The notes under the pieces were generated by a model. That model was not told the DNA's origin and ran no database searches. It was given only the letters and a program-made list of their open reading frames with translations. This document shows, piece by piece, positions 24,414-34,846 of a stretch of 64,000 bases of DNA. This DNA is from Desulfotomaculaceae bacterium (GTDB lineage Bacteria > Bacillota > Desulfotomaculia > Desulfotomaculales > Pelotomaculaceae), in contig JAQVOH010000005.1 of NCBI GenBank assembly GCA_028702695.1, positions 1 through 64,000 on the forward strand, read 5' to 3'. How positions within the stretch are numbered: the stretch's first letter is position 1; each line of letters opens with the position of its first letter. Position numbers and translations under genes: made by a program.

Positions 24414-25109
24414 TTATCTTTGGGTGGGTTTGGCGTAATCAAAACGCAAAGGACCGGTATAGGCCGGCACCAGCACCCTGTCTTCAGACTGTACTGTAAC
24501 TGAAACGCCGAGGTCATTCAGGTATTCTTTCAGTCCTCCTCTTAACTCCAGACTGCTCTTGAGCGTAGCTGAGGGGCCGATGGCAACCACCTTGTAGGGG
24601 GATGAAAGCCTGGTAAGGTTTACATTGATATGACTGCCGGCCAGGCGCACCTCACTGGTGGAAAGGATACGCTGGCCGTTAATGGCAATGGCCTCCGCCC
24701 CGGCCCCGCGCAGATCATTCAATACCTTTAATAGGTCGTCGTCTTTAATATTGTAAAAGCTGCTGTCTGGACGGTTGTCGAGCAAGACCTCAACGCCCTG
24801 TCCCTCAACCGGAACCAAGCCGCCATAAAGCTTATTCTTAAGAAGTTCGCTCTCCAGCGCGTCTGTGGCTGCCGTATGGCTCTTCCCTGCTTCCTCCAGT
24901 TTAAACTTCAGGTCAACGGACTCTTCCTTTAACTGGTTGAGGTCTCTTTCTACCTGTTTTTTTTCAATTGTTAGCTCCTGTACCCGGTCGAGAGGGACGG
25001 CCTGGTCAATGTTGCTGGTGGTACGGAATTGCAAGGCCATCATTAGTCCCACCACAACAGCAACCATGCTGATTGATAAATATGTTGTTTTCTTCAGAGC
25101 GTTTTTCAA
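24414..25109 (-). CDS. DUF881 family protein (second copy)
   Basis: The 231-residue protein has an N-terminal membrane helix (TYLSISMVAVVVGLMMALQF), a coiled coil (about 43-75), and the DUF881 domain (GVEVLLDN, LLKVLNDLRGAGAEAIAING, STSEVR, YKVVAIGPSATLKSSLEL). The YlxW/YlxX family sits at this position in many Firmicutes and is thought to act outside the membrane; its function is open. It is paralogous to the next gene upstream (25122), and the two sit side by side, suggesting tandem duplication. Confidence 0.9.
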   Translation of the reverse strand: MKNALKKTTYLSISMVAVVVGLMMALQFRTTSNIDQAVPLDRVQELTIEKKQVERDLNQLKEESVDLKFKLEEAGKSHTAATDALESELLKNKLYGGLVPVEGQGVEVLLDNRPDSSFYNIKDDDLLKVLNDLRGAGAEAIAINGQRILSTSEVRLAGSHINVNLTRLSSPYKVVAIGPSATLKSSLELRGGLKEYLNDLGVSVTVQSEDRVLVPAYTGPLRFDYAKPTQR

Positions 25110-25121
25110 AGTTTCTATCTC

Positions 25122-25844
25122 CTAGGCTGCAGCTTTGGCAAATTCAAACTTTGTCCCACCGCTGTATGGCGGGACTATGACCTGTGGCACTTTTTTAACC
25201 GTAACCTGAATCCCCCAAAATTGGAGCGTTTCAGCAACCCCGCCCTTCATCTTCAAGGAACTCTCCAGGGTATCGGGATTACCAATGGCTGTAATCACGT
25301 AAGGGGGCGCCAGACGCTTGTTTTTATTGAGCAGGACGGTAGGACCCGTACAGCGGACCTCAGTTGTGGCCAAAAGCCTCTGGCCGTTCATGGAAATAGC
25401 CTCCGCTCCGGCTGCACGGAGTTCGTTGAGTACCCGTAAAACATCTTCATCATGGAGTACATACAGGTTGGGGTCCTGTCCTGGTTTTAAACTGACAATA
25501 CTGTCGTTTAAGGTAACCTCCACCCCTGGGCCGGTTAATTCAGTAACCCCGGCCTCAATCCTGGCCCGGTCCAGTTCTTCCATGATCTCAGCGGTCTGCG
25601 GCAGGGACATGGCTTTATCCAGCTCGGCGCGCAGGCTCCCAACCTGTCCCTGAAGAGCCTCCCTCTCAGACTTAACCTGATTTACCTGGGCAGCAAGAGT
25701 TTTTGCTCTTTGAACAGGCTCGGTGCTTTGTATTTCCAGAGTCACCCGAAACTGTACAGCTAACAATATCCCCAGGACAAGCCCAACCGCCACAAGAGCC
25801 AAATGGAAGGTCTTCAGACTAAATCGCCCCCTTATGTATATCAT
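25122..25844 (-). CDS. DUF881 family protein (first copy)
   Basis: With the start at MIYIRGRFSLKTFHLALVAV the protein has 240 residues. It shows one N-terminal helix, a coiled coil (about 38-70) and the DUF881 domain (GVEVTLND, VLRVLNELRAAGAEAISMNG, PPYVITAIGNPDTLESSLKM). The gene overlaps the end of ftsQ by 26 bases. An in-frame start 12 codons further upstream exists but adds an unlikely sequence. Together with the downstream copy it lies in the ftsQ-ftsA interval. Confidence 0.88.
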   Translation of the reverse strand: MIYIRGRFSLKTFHLALVAVGLVLGILLAVQFRVTLEIQSTEPVQRAKTLAAQVNQVKSEREALQGQVGSLRAELDKAMSLPQTAEIMEELDRARIEAGVTELTGPGVEVTLNDSIVSLKPGQDPNLYVLHDEDVLRVLNELRAAGAEAISMNGQRLLATTEVRCTGPTVLLNKNKRLAPPYVITAIGNPDTLESSLKMKGGVAETLQFWGIQVTVKKVPQVIVPPYSGGTKFEFAKAAA

Positions 25845-26583
25845 AAAAGACCACTGGGTTATCGGCACATGACAGGTCAATATAGTAAATTTTATCCTTC
25901 TGAGCGCTCAGTTCCTTTAATAGCTGGCTGAAGATGTCCCCCTTTTTCTGGATATCTTCGGCCAGGCCAAACCGGCACTGAATACCTTCAATTGTATAGA
26001 GTCTTATTTGTCCGTCATTGTCAACATGGACCTCGGAGAGATCCGCCACGGTCTCACTGGATAGATTGCTGATTACAGTCAGGGCATCTCCTAACCTCAC
26101 GTCCTTGACCACCTCTCCCGGGCTGGGGAGGTTAAGATTAATGCCAGTCACGACCGGCAGTCCCGGTGCTCCGGCGTTGGCCTTCTGCAGATAGACACCC
26201 TCACCGTCCACCTCAATAAAACCTTCCCCGGTAGGCAGTAGGCCTACTGGTTTGCGCTCTGTTACCCCTATCACCACCGTCGACGGTAGTGACCTGGTCA
26301 CCTGTACATCCTTGACCATGGGAATAAGTTTAAGCCTGGTGGCCGCCGCCGCAAGGTCAACTTTAAATATATTGGCACCGGGGGCAATATCGCTGACATA
26401 CTTTATTTTACCCTGGTCAAGAAGCTGGTTTCCTTGCACCAAGATACTGCGCACCTCAAAAAAAGGAGAACGCATCAAAATAAAACCCGTAATTAATACC
26501 AGAAAAATAAAAAAAACACTTTCAAAAATGTTCCAACTACGCTGCCGCCTGGGTCCTATTGCACTTCCTGACACAACTTTCAC
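25819..26583 (-). CDS. ftsQ: Cell division protein FtsQ/DivIB
   Basis: The 254-residue protein has a short basic cytoplasmic tail (PRRQRSWN), one membrane segment (about 20-38), and a POTRA domain (EVRSILVQGNQLLDQGKIKY, MVKDVQVTRSLPSTVVIGVT, ERKPVGLLPTGEGF). A C-terminal beta domain follows (LYTIEGIQCRFG). It assembles with FtsL at the division site. The GTG start lacks an obvious ribosome binding site. It is read toward the DUF881 genes, and follows murA after a 640-base gap that contains the yjcZ-like genes on the other strand. Confidence 0.92.
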   Translation of the reverse strand: MKVVSGSAIGPRRQRSWNIFESVFFIFLVLITGFILMRSPFFEVRSILVQGNQLLDQGKIKYVSDIAPGANIFKVDLAAAATRLKLIPMVKDVQVTRSLPSTVVIGVTERKPVGLLPTGEGFIEVDGEGVYLQKANAGAPGLPVVTGINLNLPSPGEVVKDVRLGDALTVISNLSSETVADLSEVHVDNDGQIRLYTIEGIQCRFGLAEDIQKKGDIFSQLLKELSAQKDKIYYIDLSCADNPVVFYDIHKGAI

Positions 26584-26707
26584 ACTTTCACACTTGTAGG
26601 ATAAGTCTACTTATATGTAATTATACCAATCGAATTAAACTTGTCCAGAAAGATTCTAAGAAAAGAAATATCCTGAAAATAATGAATTCAAAATGCAGTA
26701 ACCTTTT

Positions 26708-26733
26708 ACTGGGTTTCTTCATAGCATATGGTA
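26708..26733 (+). promoter_or_regulatory. Possible sigma-K type promoter upstream of the yjcZ-like pair
   Basis: CATATGGTA at 26725-26733 fits the sigma-K -10 pattern CATANNNTA, and AC at 26708-26709 lies 15 bases upstream. The pattern is short and can occur by chance. It is listed only because YjcZ-type genes are commonly sporulation-controlled. Confidence 0.25.
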
Positions 26734-26758
26734 GCACTTGTGGAAGGGAGGCTTTGAA

Positions 26759-26860
26759 ATGGCAGACGGGGCGGGCTTCGGCAACTGGGGGTTTATTATC
26801 TTCCTGATTTTCATACTATTAATTTTTGGCGTCGGCTTCTGTGGAGGAGGCTGTATCTAG
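26759..26860 (+). CDS. YjcZ-like small hydrophobic (sporulation) protein 1
   Basis: This 33-residue protein starts at ATG after GGAAGGGAGG. It reads MADGAGFGNWGF, then a hydrophobic stretch IIFLIFILLIFGVGF, then CGGGCI. This is the form of the YjcZ family of very small membrane proteins found in spore-formers. It shares nearly the entire C-terminal half with the next gene. It is on the strand opposite to the surrounding dcw genes. Confidence 0.75.
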   Translation: MADGAGFGNWGFIIFLIFILLIFGVGFCGGGCI

Positions 26861-26936
26861 GTACTGTTACCAGGATAAGCTTAGCGATAAGCTGCGATTA
26901 TGTTAATCTACCGGATATTGAATGGAGGTAACTAAT

Positions 26937-27074
26937 ATGGCGTTTGGAGCTGCTAGCGGCGGCTGTGGTACCGGTACTGGTACTACTGGTTTTGGCAACT
27001 GGGGTTTTATTATCTTCCTGATTTTCATCCTGTTAATTTTTGGGGTGGGCTTCTTCGGAGGAGGATGTATCTAA
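26937..27074 (+). CDS. YjcZ-like small hydrophobic (sporulation) protein 2
   Basis: The 45-residue protein begins MAFGAASGGCGTGTGTTGFG and continues NWGFIIFLIFILLIFGVGFF with GGGCI. It has a GGAGGT ribosome binding site. The last 28 residues match the upstream paralogue except for one or two changes, so they arose by duplication. The longer Gly/Thr-rich N-terminus differs. A role in the spore or its membrane is inferred from the family. Confidence 0.75.
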   Translation: MAFGAASGGCGTGTGTTGFGNWGFIIFLIFILLIFGVGFFGGGCI

Positions 27075-27119
27075 ATACTCTTGATATTCGGAGTAGGGTT
27101 CTTGGGTGGTTTTATTTAG
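27075..27119 (+). pseudogene. Remnant of a third yjcZ-like copy
   Basis: Immediately after the stop of copy 2, the same reading frame continues as ILLIFGVGFLGGFI followed by TAG. This repeats the C-terminus of the two intact copies (ILLIFGVGF with GGG). It has no start or N-terminus, so it looks like what is left of a third tandem copy after a deletion. Confidence 0.65.
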
Positions 27120-27140
27120 AATTCTAAATTATTTTCCGAG

Positions 27141-27170
27141 GAAGGCCGCCCCAGGCGGCTTTCTGTTTTT
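27141..27170 (+). terminator. Terminator after the yjcZ-like genes
   Basis: GAAGGCCGCC, CC and AGGCGGCTTTC form a strong stem followed by TGTTTTT. It is oriented for plus-strand transcripts and lies 20 bases past the remnant stop. Confidence 0.85.
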
Positions 27171-27225
27171 CATGGGTGAATTTCCAGATCAGCCCTTGTC
27201 CCCAAACCAACTAAAAAAAGAGTCA

Positions 27226-28485
27226 CTAGTTGTGAACTCTAATAATTCTGGCCCCGATAGCGTTGTATTTTACCTCTAGCCGCTCGTAACCCCGGTCAAT
27301 ATGCGCCACGTTTTCGATGACGGTACCGTCCTCGGCTGCCAGGGCTGCCAGGACCAACGCTGCTCCGGCTCTCAGGTCACTCGCTTCAATGTAGGCGCCG
27401 CTTAGCCTTTCTACACCCTTGACAATAGCCGATTGTCCTTCGACTTTGACGTCGGCTCCCATGCGCCTCATCTCGCCGACATGTTTGAAGCGGTTTTCAA
27501 AAATGGTTTCGGTGATGATGCTGGTACCTTCCGCCAGGCTGAGCAAGGCCATCATCTGGGGCTGCATGTCGGTCGGGAAACCAGGGTAGTGCATGGTTTT
27601 GATATCGACTGCCTTAATCTTTCCGTTTCCCTGCACCTTGATCTGGTCATTACCCACGGTAAAACTGACATTTGCCTCTTTAAGCTTTGCCAGCAATGGT
27701 TCCAGGTGTTCCGGAATGACATTCGTGACCGTAACGTCACCTTCCGTTATGGCTGCGGCTACCAGATGGGTCCCGGCCTCAATCCGGTCGGGTATGACCG
27801 TATGCTCCACCGGTTTCAAATCACATTGTGATACTCCCTCTATTTTTATGGTATCGGTGCCGGCTCCAATGACCCTGGCCCCCATCTTGTTTAAAAAATT
27901 TTGCAGGTCCACTATTTCCGGTTCTTTGGCCGCGTTCCTGATCATGGTCACCCCCTCTGCCAGAACTGCCGCCATCAATATATTCTCCGTTGCGCCAACA
28001 CTGGGAAGGTCAAGATGAATGTCGGCGCCCCTCAGCCGCTCTGCCTCTGCCGTGATATAACCGGACCTTTCTTGAATTTTGGCCCCTAGCTCCTTTAAAC
28101 CCTTAAGGTGCAGGTTCATCGGGCGGCTACCGATCTGGCAACCCCCAGGGTAGGATGTCCTGACCCGGCCGAATCTTCCCAAAAGCGCCCCTATCACCAA
28201 GTTGGAAGCCCGCATCCGCCGCATTAAGTCTTCAGATATTTCAACTGATTGGATACCAAAGGTGTCTACTTCGATCGTATTGCGGTCATTGTCTACTTTT
28301 GCCCCAAGGTAAGTAAGCAAGTTCTGCATCACTGCCACGTCCCTGAGCCTGGGGGCCTCATGGATAATACTTTTCCCGGCATTAAGGATACATGCTGCCA
28401 GCAACGGCAACGTTGCGTTCTTGGAACCACTGGTGCGGATAGTACCCTTCAGGCGGTTGCCACCAACAATCATAAATTTCTGCAC
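27226..28485 (-). CDS. murA: UDP-N-acetylglucosamine 1-carboxyvinyltransferase
   Basis: The 419-residue enzyme transfers enolpyruvate to UDP-GlcNAc, the first committed step of peptidoglycan synthesis. The substrate-binding SGSKNATLP (about 19-27) and active-site loop [15 protein letters not shown] (Cys116, the fosfomycin target) are present. The start is GTG with GGAGGTG. It is unusual only in its position at the 3' side of the mur genes, between murB and ftsQ, as in related Clostridia. It ends 640 bases before ftsQ. Confidence 0.97.
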   Translation of the reverse strand: MQKFMIVGGNRLKGTIRTSGSKNATLPLLAACILNAGKSIIHEAPRLRDVAVMQNLLTYLGAKVDNDRNTIEVDTFGIQSVEISEDLMRRMRASNLVIGALLGRFGRVRTSYPGGCQIGSRPMNLHLKGLKELGAKIQERSGYITAEAERLRGADIHLDLPSVGATENILMAAVLAEGVTMIRNAAKEPEIVDLQNFLNKMGARVIGAGTDTIKIEGVSQCDLKPVEHTVIPDRIEAGTHLVAAAITEGDVTVTNVIPEHLEPLLAKLKEANVSFTVGNDQIKVQGNGKIKAVDIKTMHYPGFPTDMQPQMMALLSLAEGTSIITETIFENRFKHVGEMRRMGADVKVEGQSAIVKGVERLSGAYIEASDLRAGAALVLAALAAEDGTVIENVAHIDRGYERLEVKYNAIGARIIRVHN

Positions 28486-28499
28486 ATTTTCACCTCCGC

Positions 28500-29411
28500 C
28501 TAAGCGTCACCTACAATTTGCACTTCCAGCAGCAACTCCACACCATAGCGGGCCAGTACGGTTTCCCTGGTCTTATCAATAAGCGCCAGAACGTCCGAAG
28601 CTGTTGCTGTACCCAGGTTGATGATAAAATTCGCGTGTAGGGTAGATATCTGAGCACCCCCTACCCTCAAGCCCTTCAAGCCAGCAGACTCAATCAACCG
28701 CCCCGCCGAATCAGCAGGCGGGTTTTTGAAAACGCTACCGGCATTGGGCATTCTTAGCGGCTGGGTCGACTGGCGCCTGGCTATAAACTTCTCCATTTCC
28801 TCCTGGATTAGTTGTTTTTCTCGTGGATAACAGGTAAATCTGGCTTCCACCACAATAGCGGGTTCCCGCTGCAAGTCACATGAACGGTAACTAAAATTTA
28901 ATGCTTCCCCATCTCTGCGGTACAGTCGTCCTTCTAAGTCTAACAGCAGCACCTCCCTGACCAGGGCGCCGACCGAAGAGCCGTTGGCTCCGGCATTCAT
29001 AATCACCGCACCGCCAACAGTTCCTGGTATTCCAGCTGAAAACTCCAACCCCCCCAGACTATTGTCCCTGGCTGCAGCAGCAAGTGCTGAAAGCTTAGCT
29101 CCCGCTTCAGCAACAACATCTTTTTCCAGGGTGGCAACCCTGGCCAAGCCGGAGCCAATCTTTAGCACAATGCCCCTGATCCCTTTTTCGCTAACCAACA
29201 GGTTGGAACCGTTTCCGACTACAGTCAGTGGAATCTTCCGCTGGTTGGCAAAAGAAACCACATACTGCAGTTCCTCACGACCTACCGGCTCAATATAATA
29301 ATCTGCAGGTCCCCCTATGCGCCAACTAGTATGCTTTTTCATAGGCTCCCCGGTTCTTAACCGGCCGGCTAAAAGATCCTGCAGTTCTCGATATACTGCG
29401 GTATCAAACAA
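28500..29411 (-). CDS. murB: UDP-N-acetylenolpyruvoylglucosamine reductase
   Basis: The 303-residue FAD enzyme reduces the enolpyruvyl group to lactyl, forming UDP-MurNAc. The FAD-binding [20 protein letters not shown] and [16 protein letters not shown] are visible. The C-terminal catalytic region has [18 protein letters not shown], where the serine donates a proton. The TTG start overlaps the murC stop by eight bases. This is the type II MurB (shorter, without the long loop), typical of Firmicutes. Confidence 0.96.
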   Translation of the reverse strand: MFDTAVYRELQDLLAGRLRTGEPMKKHTSWRIGGPADYYIEPVGREELQYVVSFANQRKIPLTVVGNGSNLLVSEKGIRGIVLKIGSGLARVATLEKDVVAEAGAKLSALAAAARDNSLGGLEFSAGIPGTVGGAVIMNAGANGSSVGALVREVLLLDLEGRLYRRDGEALNFSYRSCDLQREPAIVVEARFTCYPREKQLIQEEMEKFIARRQSTQPLRMPNAGSVFKNPPADSAGRLIESAGLKGLRVGGAQISTLHANFIINLGTATASDVLALIDKTRETVLARYGVELLLEVQIVGDA

Positions 29412-30789
29412 TTTTTTGACTCTCCTTTAACCTGTTGACCAGTTCAACACCTGCATTCCATATATCTCCGGCACCCATGGTCAGGATCATATCCCCAGGC
29501 TGGGCTGTCCGTGCCAGATAGTCTACTATCTCCTGCCTGGTGGGCAGATAAATGACTTTACGGCCTTCATATTTTTCGATCGCGGAAATGATTGTATCTG
29601 CCGACACCCCTTCAATGGGTTGCTCACCGGCGCTGTAAATATCGCTCACTATAATCACATCGGCCTCTGAAAAGACCTCGCCGAAGCGTTCACCAAGAAT
29701 TGCCGTTCTAGTGTAGCGGTGAGGCTGAAAGACACCTATAAGGCGCCCGGCTTTAAGCTGCCCTGCTGCCTTGAGGGTGGCTTTTATTTCAGAGGGGTGG
29801 TGGGCATAGTCATCAATTACCTTGACGCCGCTGACCTCACCCGTAAGTTGAAATCTGCGCCCGGCTCCCCGGAAGTTACTGAGGGCTGCAGCAATACCCT
29901 CAAAGGGAAGACCGACAAACCTTCCCAATGCCACTACAGCCAGTGCGTTCAAAAAGTTATGATGTCCGGGCACACGCAGTTCCAGGTCGCCTAAGTAGCT
30001 GTTGCGAAAATACACTTTCCCTATTGTTAGCTCTCCCACCATACGCAGGCTTTGCCCGATATAGTCTGCATCCGGGTGGTCCAGAGCGTAGGTCTGGCAA
30101 GGACCATTGTAGCTTGCCAGCATTTCTCTTATTCTGGGATCATCGAGGCAGACCACCGCCAGCCCCTCTGCAGGAACCTTGGCGATAAATTCACAAAAAG
30201 CGGCTTCAATATTCTCGACGCTTTTATAATGGTCCAGATGGTCATCCTCAATATTGGTAATGATTTCAATGAAGGGATCCAGCTTTAAAAAAGATCCGTC
30301 GCTTTCATCCGCTTCAGCAACCAGGTATTCTCCCCCACCCAGTTTGGCGTTGCCGCCTATCTCTTTCAATTCACCTCCAATGATAATGGTGGGATCCAGA
30401 TTGTTTTTTTCCAGAACCAGTGCGGCCATGGACGTTGTGGTGGTCTTTCCGTGGGCGCCGGCTACGGCAATACCCTTTTGACGCTGCATCAACCATGCGA
30501 GCATTTCACTGCGGTGTAGAATGCGGAGCTGTCTTTTCCTGGCCTCCAATAATTCCGGGTTGCTGAAAGGAATGGCAGTGGATGCTACAACCAGGTCGGC
30601 ATCACCAAGATATTCACCAGCATGCCCTCTAAAGCAGGTCGCCCCAAGGGCTTCCAAACTCTCGGTGGCGGATGAACCTTTCAGGTCCGAGCCGGTTACC
30701 CGGTAGCCCAGGCCAAGCATGATCCTGGCTATGCCACACATACCGGAGCCGCCGATCCCGATAAAATGAACATGCTGCGTTTGTTGCAC
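29404..30789 (-). CDS. murC: UDP-N-acetylmuramate-L-alanine ligase
   Basis: The 461-residue Mur ligase adds L-Ala to UDP-MurNAc. The N-terminal Rossmann motif is [18 protein letters not shown]. The ATP loop is [14 protein letters not shown]. The central ligase has [10 protein letters not shown] and the carbamylated-lysine region. The C-terminal domain has [16 protein letters not shown]. The GTG start follows GGGAGGAG. It lies 243 bases downstream of murG, the largest gap among the mur genes, and that gap may hold a promoter. Confidence 0.97.
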   Translation of the reverse strand: MQQTQHVHFIGIGGSGMCGIARIMLGLGYRVTGSDLKGSSATESLEALGATCFRGHAGEYLGDADLVVASTAIPFSNPELLEARKRQLRILHRSEMLAWLMQRQKGIAVAGAHGKTTTTSMAALVLEKNNLDPTIIIGGELKEIGGNAKLGGGEYLVAEADESDGSFLKLDPFIEIITNIEDDHLDHYKSVENIEAAFCEFIAKVPAEGLAVVCLDDPRIREMLASYNGPCQTYALDHPDADYIGQSLRMVGELTIGKVYFRNSYLGDLELRVPGHHNFLNALAVVALGRFVGLPFEGIAAALSNFRGAGRRFQLTGEVSGVKVIDDYAHHPSEIKATLKAAGQLKAGRLIGVFQPHRYTRTAILGERFGEVFSEADVIIVSDIYSAGEQPIEGVSADTIISAIEKYEGRKVIYLPTRQEIVDYLARTAQPGDMILTMGAGDIWNAGVELVNRLKESQKIV

Positions 30790-31032
30790 TGATTACATCT
30801 CCTCCCTCGTGGTGCAAATCGCTTGTCGCCACCAGCCATCATTATATCTTGTTGCGCGGAAAAAATGGCTGTTAGCGCTGTATTTCATAAAATATAGTAT
30901 GCATAGCTCCAAAAAGGTGTTACAGACGTTAATTTGAAGCTTGTCCCCAGAAATAAACTCGTCACTGCGCGACATGTGGGCTTACAACGCACCCATGTTC
31001 GGGTACTAAAATTATATGACAGCCTGGTGCAG

Positions 31033-32166
31033 TTACCTGACAAGTTCCTCAACGCAGTCGATGATATCCTCCAGAGCGTGGGTTTTGCCCATCGTCCTGC
31101 TGGCTTCAGCCATGACTGCCAGCTTGCCCCTGTCCTTTAGAAGCCCGTCTAACCTACTGCAAAGCAAGGCCCCGTTAAATTTGCTGTCCATAAACATAAG
31201 CGCAGCCCCCTCTTTTTCAAGGGCCCGAGCGTTATGCTCCTGGTGATTTTCAGCCGCAAAAGGGTAAGGCACCAGGATCGAGGGAATACCCAGGGCAGTG
31301 ATTTCCGCACAAGTGGCAGCGCCTGCCCTGCTAATTACCAGACCTGCAGCTGCCAGAGCATCCTGCATACTATAGAGGTAAGATACAATGGTAACATTCC
31401 CAGTTTTAGCCAGGTCTATACCTGCAGCGGCGCAGTCCTCCAGAAACTCCTCGTGTCCCACGCTCCCGGTTACGTGAAAGATGTTTAGCCGGGGATCTCC
31501 ACCAAACTGTTTGATTACATCTACCATGGCTTTGTTAATAGTGCGGGCGCCGCGGCTGCCGCCAAAGGAGAGCAGTAGAAAACGATCGGCGCCGATACCC
31601 AACTTCTTTAGGCCTTCTAGCCTGGTTGCGCGCAATATTTCGGGTCGAACAGGCAGGCCGGTAAGAATCACCTTATGAGGCCGGGGAAAATACCTAACGG
31701 ATTCTTTAAAGGTTACTGCAATCCTGTCCACAAACCTGGCCAGGATGCGGTTGGTTACCCCAGGCAACGCGTTTTGCTCGTGAATTAAAGTCGGTATTCT
31801 ACTTAAAGCAGCTGCCAACACCACCGGACCGCAGACATAGCCGCCGGTACCGATTACCACATCCGGCTTCCAGTTGAGCAAGGTCCTGGACGCCTGCCAG
31901 AAACCGAGCCCGGTCTGCCACAACACCACTATATTTCGCATAGAGAGTTTTCGTTCCAGCCCGGCCCCTGCCAAACCTTTAAAAGGAAGCCCCTCCTTGG
32001 GAACTATATCCGCCTCCATGCCCTGGCTATTACCAACATAGAGGATTTCTGCCTCCGGGTGTCTTTCTTTAAGCCCCTGGACAATAGCCAGGGCGGGGTA
32101 GATATGCCCGCCGGTTCCCCCGCCCGCAACAACAATTCGCAACGTTTTCACCACCCGCGCCGTCAT
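31033..32166 (-). CDS. murG: UDP-GlcNAc:lipid I N-acetylglucosaminyltransferase
   Basis: The 377-residue GT-B glycosyltransferase makes lipid II on the inner membrane face. The N-terminal [17 protein letters not shown] loop is diagnostic. The C-terminal nucleotide site has [20 protein letters not shown] and [14 protein letters not shown]. The start codon overlaps the spoVE stop by four bases (ATGA). Its place between spoVE and murC is the expected dcw order. Confidence 0.97.
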   Translation of the reverse strand: MTARVVKTLRIVVAGGGTGGHIYPALAIVQGLKERHPEAEILYVGNSQGMEADIVPKEGLPFKGLAGAGLERKLSMRNIVVLWQTGLGFWQASRTLLNWKPDVVIGTGGYVCGPVVLAAALSRIPTLIHEQNALPGVTNRILARFVDRIAVTFKESVRYFPRPHKVILTGLPVRPEILRATRLEGLKKLGIGADRFLLLSFGGSRGARTINKAMVDVIKQFGGDPRLNIFHVTGSVGHEEFLEDCAAAGIDLAKTGNVTIVSYLYSMQDALAAAGLVISRAGAATCAEITALGIPSILVPYPFAAENHQEHNARALEKEGAALMFMDSKFNGALLCSRLDGLLKDRGKLAVMAEASRTMGKTHALEDIIDCVEELVR

Positions 32167-33266
32167 CGTGCCCTGCTGAATTTCGAAATATTAAGAAGTA
32201 TACCTACCCCTGCCATGGTGAATAGCAGGGATGTACCACCAAAGCTGATAAAAGGCAGGGGGATACCAGTAACAGGCAGTGAACCGGTTACAACCCCCAT
32301 ATTAATTACTGCCTGCACCCCCACCCAGGCAGTAATCCCGGTCGCCAGCAAACTGGCAAAAGGGTCTTGTGAAGTCACTGCAATTTTCAAGCCTCTCCAT
32401 ACAAACAAAGTAAAAAGTATGATTACCAGGGTACCCCCGATAAAGCCAAGCTCTTCAGCCGTAATGGCAAAGATAAAGTCGGTGTGGTTCTCGGGCAGAT
32501 AGAGAAATTTCTGTTTGCTCTGGCCCAGGCCCAGGCCGAACAGGCCACCGGAGCCAATGGCATAGAGTCCCTGAATAATATGGAAGCCGCTGCCCTGGGG
32601 GTCCGCCCATGGGTCCAAAAAGGCCAGGAAGCGCTTCATCCGGTATGGCTCCAGCATAATTGCTAATACTACAGCCCCCACACCTCCGAACGCCAGGCCA
32701 CCCAGGTGAGAAATCCTAGCGCCTGCGGCAAATATCATAACAAACACAATACCGCCAAGTGACAGGGCGGTTCCCAGATCAGGCTGCAACATGATCAGGC
32801 CGGCTGCTATCACAAATACAGCCATGTAGGGCAGGACCCCTTTGCTGAACTGTTTGACCCGTTCATTTTGCCGTGACAGGCCGTAGGCCGTGAAGATAAT
32901 GACGCTGAGCTTAACCAGTTCAGCCGGGGCAAAAGGAAGCGGTCCTATTCCAATCCAGCGGCGGGAGCCGTTAACCTCGCGTCCTATACCAGGGATCAGG
33001 ACCAGAGCCAGCATGATAAAGGAAACGACCATGAAAGGGATAACATACTGTTTAAGCCGCCGGTAGTCATAATTTGACATGATATACATGGCGGTCAGGC
33101 CCAGCAACGCCCACAACAATTGCCGCTTAAAATAGTAAAAGCTGTCCTTATAATCAATCATGGTACTGTACTCACTGGCGCTAAAAACCATAATAACACC
33201 CAGGCTCACCAAGCTCAATACCGTTAGAAAAAGGACAAAATCCGCCGAACTCTTTTTAGGCTGCAT
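32163..33266 (-). CDS. spoVE: SEDS-family peptidoglycan polymerase (SpoVE/FtsW)
   Basis: The 367-residue membrane protein has about ten hydrophobic segments and the SEDS signature near the C-terminus (GVGILLNIS and the [14 protein letters not shown] motif). An essential Asp segment is [14 protein letters not shown]-like, seen here as [19 protein letters not shown] proteins polymerise glycan strands with a cognate class B PBP, here probably SpoVD. In Bacillus the gene at this site is spoVE. It could also serve as the vegetative FtsW, since no other copy is visible in the window. Confidence 0.94.
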   Translation of the reverse strand: MQPKKSSADFVLFLTVLSLVSLGVIMVFSASEYSTMIDYKDSFYYFKRQLLWALLGLTAMYIMSNYDYRRLKQYVIPFMVVSFIMLALVLIPGIGREVNGSRRWIGIGPLPFAPAELVKLSVIIFTAYGLSRQNERVKQFSKGVLPYMAVFVIAAGLIMLQPDLGTALSLGGIVFVMIFAAGARISHLGGLAFGGVGAVVLAIMLEPYRMKRFLAFLDPWADPQGSGFHIIQGLYAIGSGGLFGLGLGQSKQKFLYLPENHTDFIFAITAEELGFIGGTLVIILFTLFVWRGLKIAVTSQDPFASLLATGITAWVGVQAVINMGVVTGSLPVTGIPLPFISFGGTSLLFTMAGVGILLNISKFSRAR

Positions 33267-33382
33267 ATTCCCTTAGCCCCCTCTCTCATCTGGTCCTGAT
33301 TTGGCCCCATAATTTTATGTACTCATTTGCCCTCAGGCGAGTGACTTACTCGGCGCTTCGCACCTGGAAACAGTTTCCTCGT

Positions 33383-34756
33383 TTAACTTGGCTCTCCTAT
33401 TTTTTCAAAACTCAACACTACTTTCTTGAACAGGTCGCCCCGCTCTTCATAGCTTTTAAACATATCCCAACTGGCACAGGCCGGAGATAATAGGACGATC
33501 TCGCCGGGTCTGGCCGCCTGGTGAGCCAGGGTCACAGCCTCCTTAAAATTTTTTGCATTGAGAATGTTCTCAAAGCCCCTGGCTCTTGCAGCTTCAGCAA
33601 TAGCCCCGGCACTCTGACCTATAACCACCAGCACTCTGGCCCGTTCTTGTACTTTTTCCACGAAGCAGCCAAAATCGCTGCCCTTGTTTTTCCCCCCTGC
33701 AATAAGCACGATTTTTTCCGGGTAGGCTTCCAGTGCTTTGATTGAAGCATCTGGATTGGTACCCTTGGAGTCATTGATGTAACGCACACCATTGATTTCA
33801 GCAACAAATTCCAGGCGGTGGGCAACTCCCTTAAACGTCTTCAGGGTATTTACCAGAGAAGTGGTCGCCACCCCCAGAATCTTGGCCGCAGCAACCGACG
33901 CCAGGGCGTTTTCAAGGTTATGAGCGCCAGGGATGCCAATCTCATCCTGCCCGCAGATAAACTCCTCATCTCCGCCCAGCCTGGCTATGATTTTCCCTTC
34001 TTTTACGAAAACACCCTCCGGAACTATCGCACGCCGGCTGAAAAAGATTACCCGGGCACGTGATCTTCCGGCCAGGGCAGCGGTAAGTGGATCGTCGTAA
34101 TTTAACACCGTAAAGTCGCCCTGTGTCTGGTTTGTAAATATTTTGGCTTTGGCGTCTATGTACTCTTCCATAGTTCCGTGGCGGTCAAGGTGGTCGGGGG
34201 TAATATTTAAAATAAGGGTCACCTTTGGCTTAAAAGTATTTGTAGTTTCCAACTGGAAGCTTGATACTTCAGCCATGATCATATCCCCTGGACCGTAACG
34301 CTCCACTTCCGTAACCAGGGGTGTACCGATATTACCCCCGACCAGTGTATTTTTGCCTGCATTTTTAAAGATTTCACCGAGCAAGGTCGTGGTGGTCGTT
34401 TTACCGTTTGTGCCTGTAATTGCCACCAGCGGCGCATTGCTGAAACGGTAGGCCAGTTCCAGTTCACCGGTCAACTCAATGCCATACTTTAGCGCCAACC
34501 GGACAGGCTCTATCGTCAGTGGTATGCCGGGACTCATCACCACCAGGTCGAAGCTGCCTCGTTTAACTTCAGGATATCCTCCCAGAGATAGCTTTACCCC
34601 AGCTGAAACCAACCGGTCAAGTTCCCCCCCGGGGTAAGTTGGGGTAGAGGCATCGGCTAACACCACTGCAGCGCCTTTACCTGTAAGGAACCGGGCCACG
34701 GCCAGGCCGCTCTTTCCGGCGCCAACCACCAAAACCCGTTTATCCTTAAGTTCCAT
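33383..34756 (-). CDS. murD: UDP-N-acetylmuramoylalanine-D-glutamate ligase
   Basis: The 457-residue Mur ligase adds D-Glu. The N-terminal Rossmann is VLVVGAGKSGLAVARFL. The ATP loop is AITGTNGKTTTTTLLGEIF. NITPDHLDRHGTMEEY and YINDSKGTNPDASIKAL are conserved. The C-terminus carries LLSPACASWDMFKSYEERGD. It is followed by spoVE after 116 bases and preceded by mraY. Confidence 0.97.
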   Translation of the reverse strand: MELKDKRVLVVGAGKSGLAVARFLTGKGAAVVLADASTPTYPGGELDRLVSAGVKLSLGGYPEVKRGSFDLVVMSPGIPLTIEPVRLALKYGIELTGELELAYRFSNAPLVAITGTNGKTTTTTLLGEIFKNAGKNTLVGGNIGTPLVTEVERYGPGDMIMAEVSSFQLETTNTFKPKVTLILNITPDHLDRHGTMEEYIDAKAKIFTNQTQGDFTVLNYDDPLTAALAGRSRARVIFFSRRAIVPEGVFVKEGKIIARLGGDEEFICGQDEIGIPGAHNLENALASVAAAKILGVATTSLVNTLKTFKGVAHRLEFVAEINGVRYINDSKGTNPDASIKALEAYPEKIVLIAGGKNKGSDFGCFVEKVQERARVLVVIGQSAGAIAEAARARGFENILNAKNFKEAVTLAHQAARPGEIVLLSPACASWDMFKSYEERGDLFKKVVLSFEKIGEPS

Positions 34757-34846
34757 TTGACTTCCGCCTTTCAGATTATATGATACATACTGAATTTATT
34801 GCTGCCTTATAAAGCATTTGAATGAAACCTACATCGTTATGAGCTA

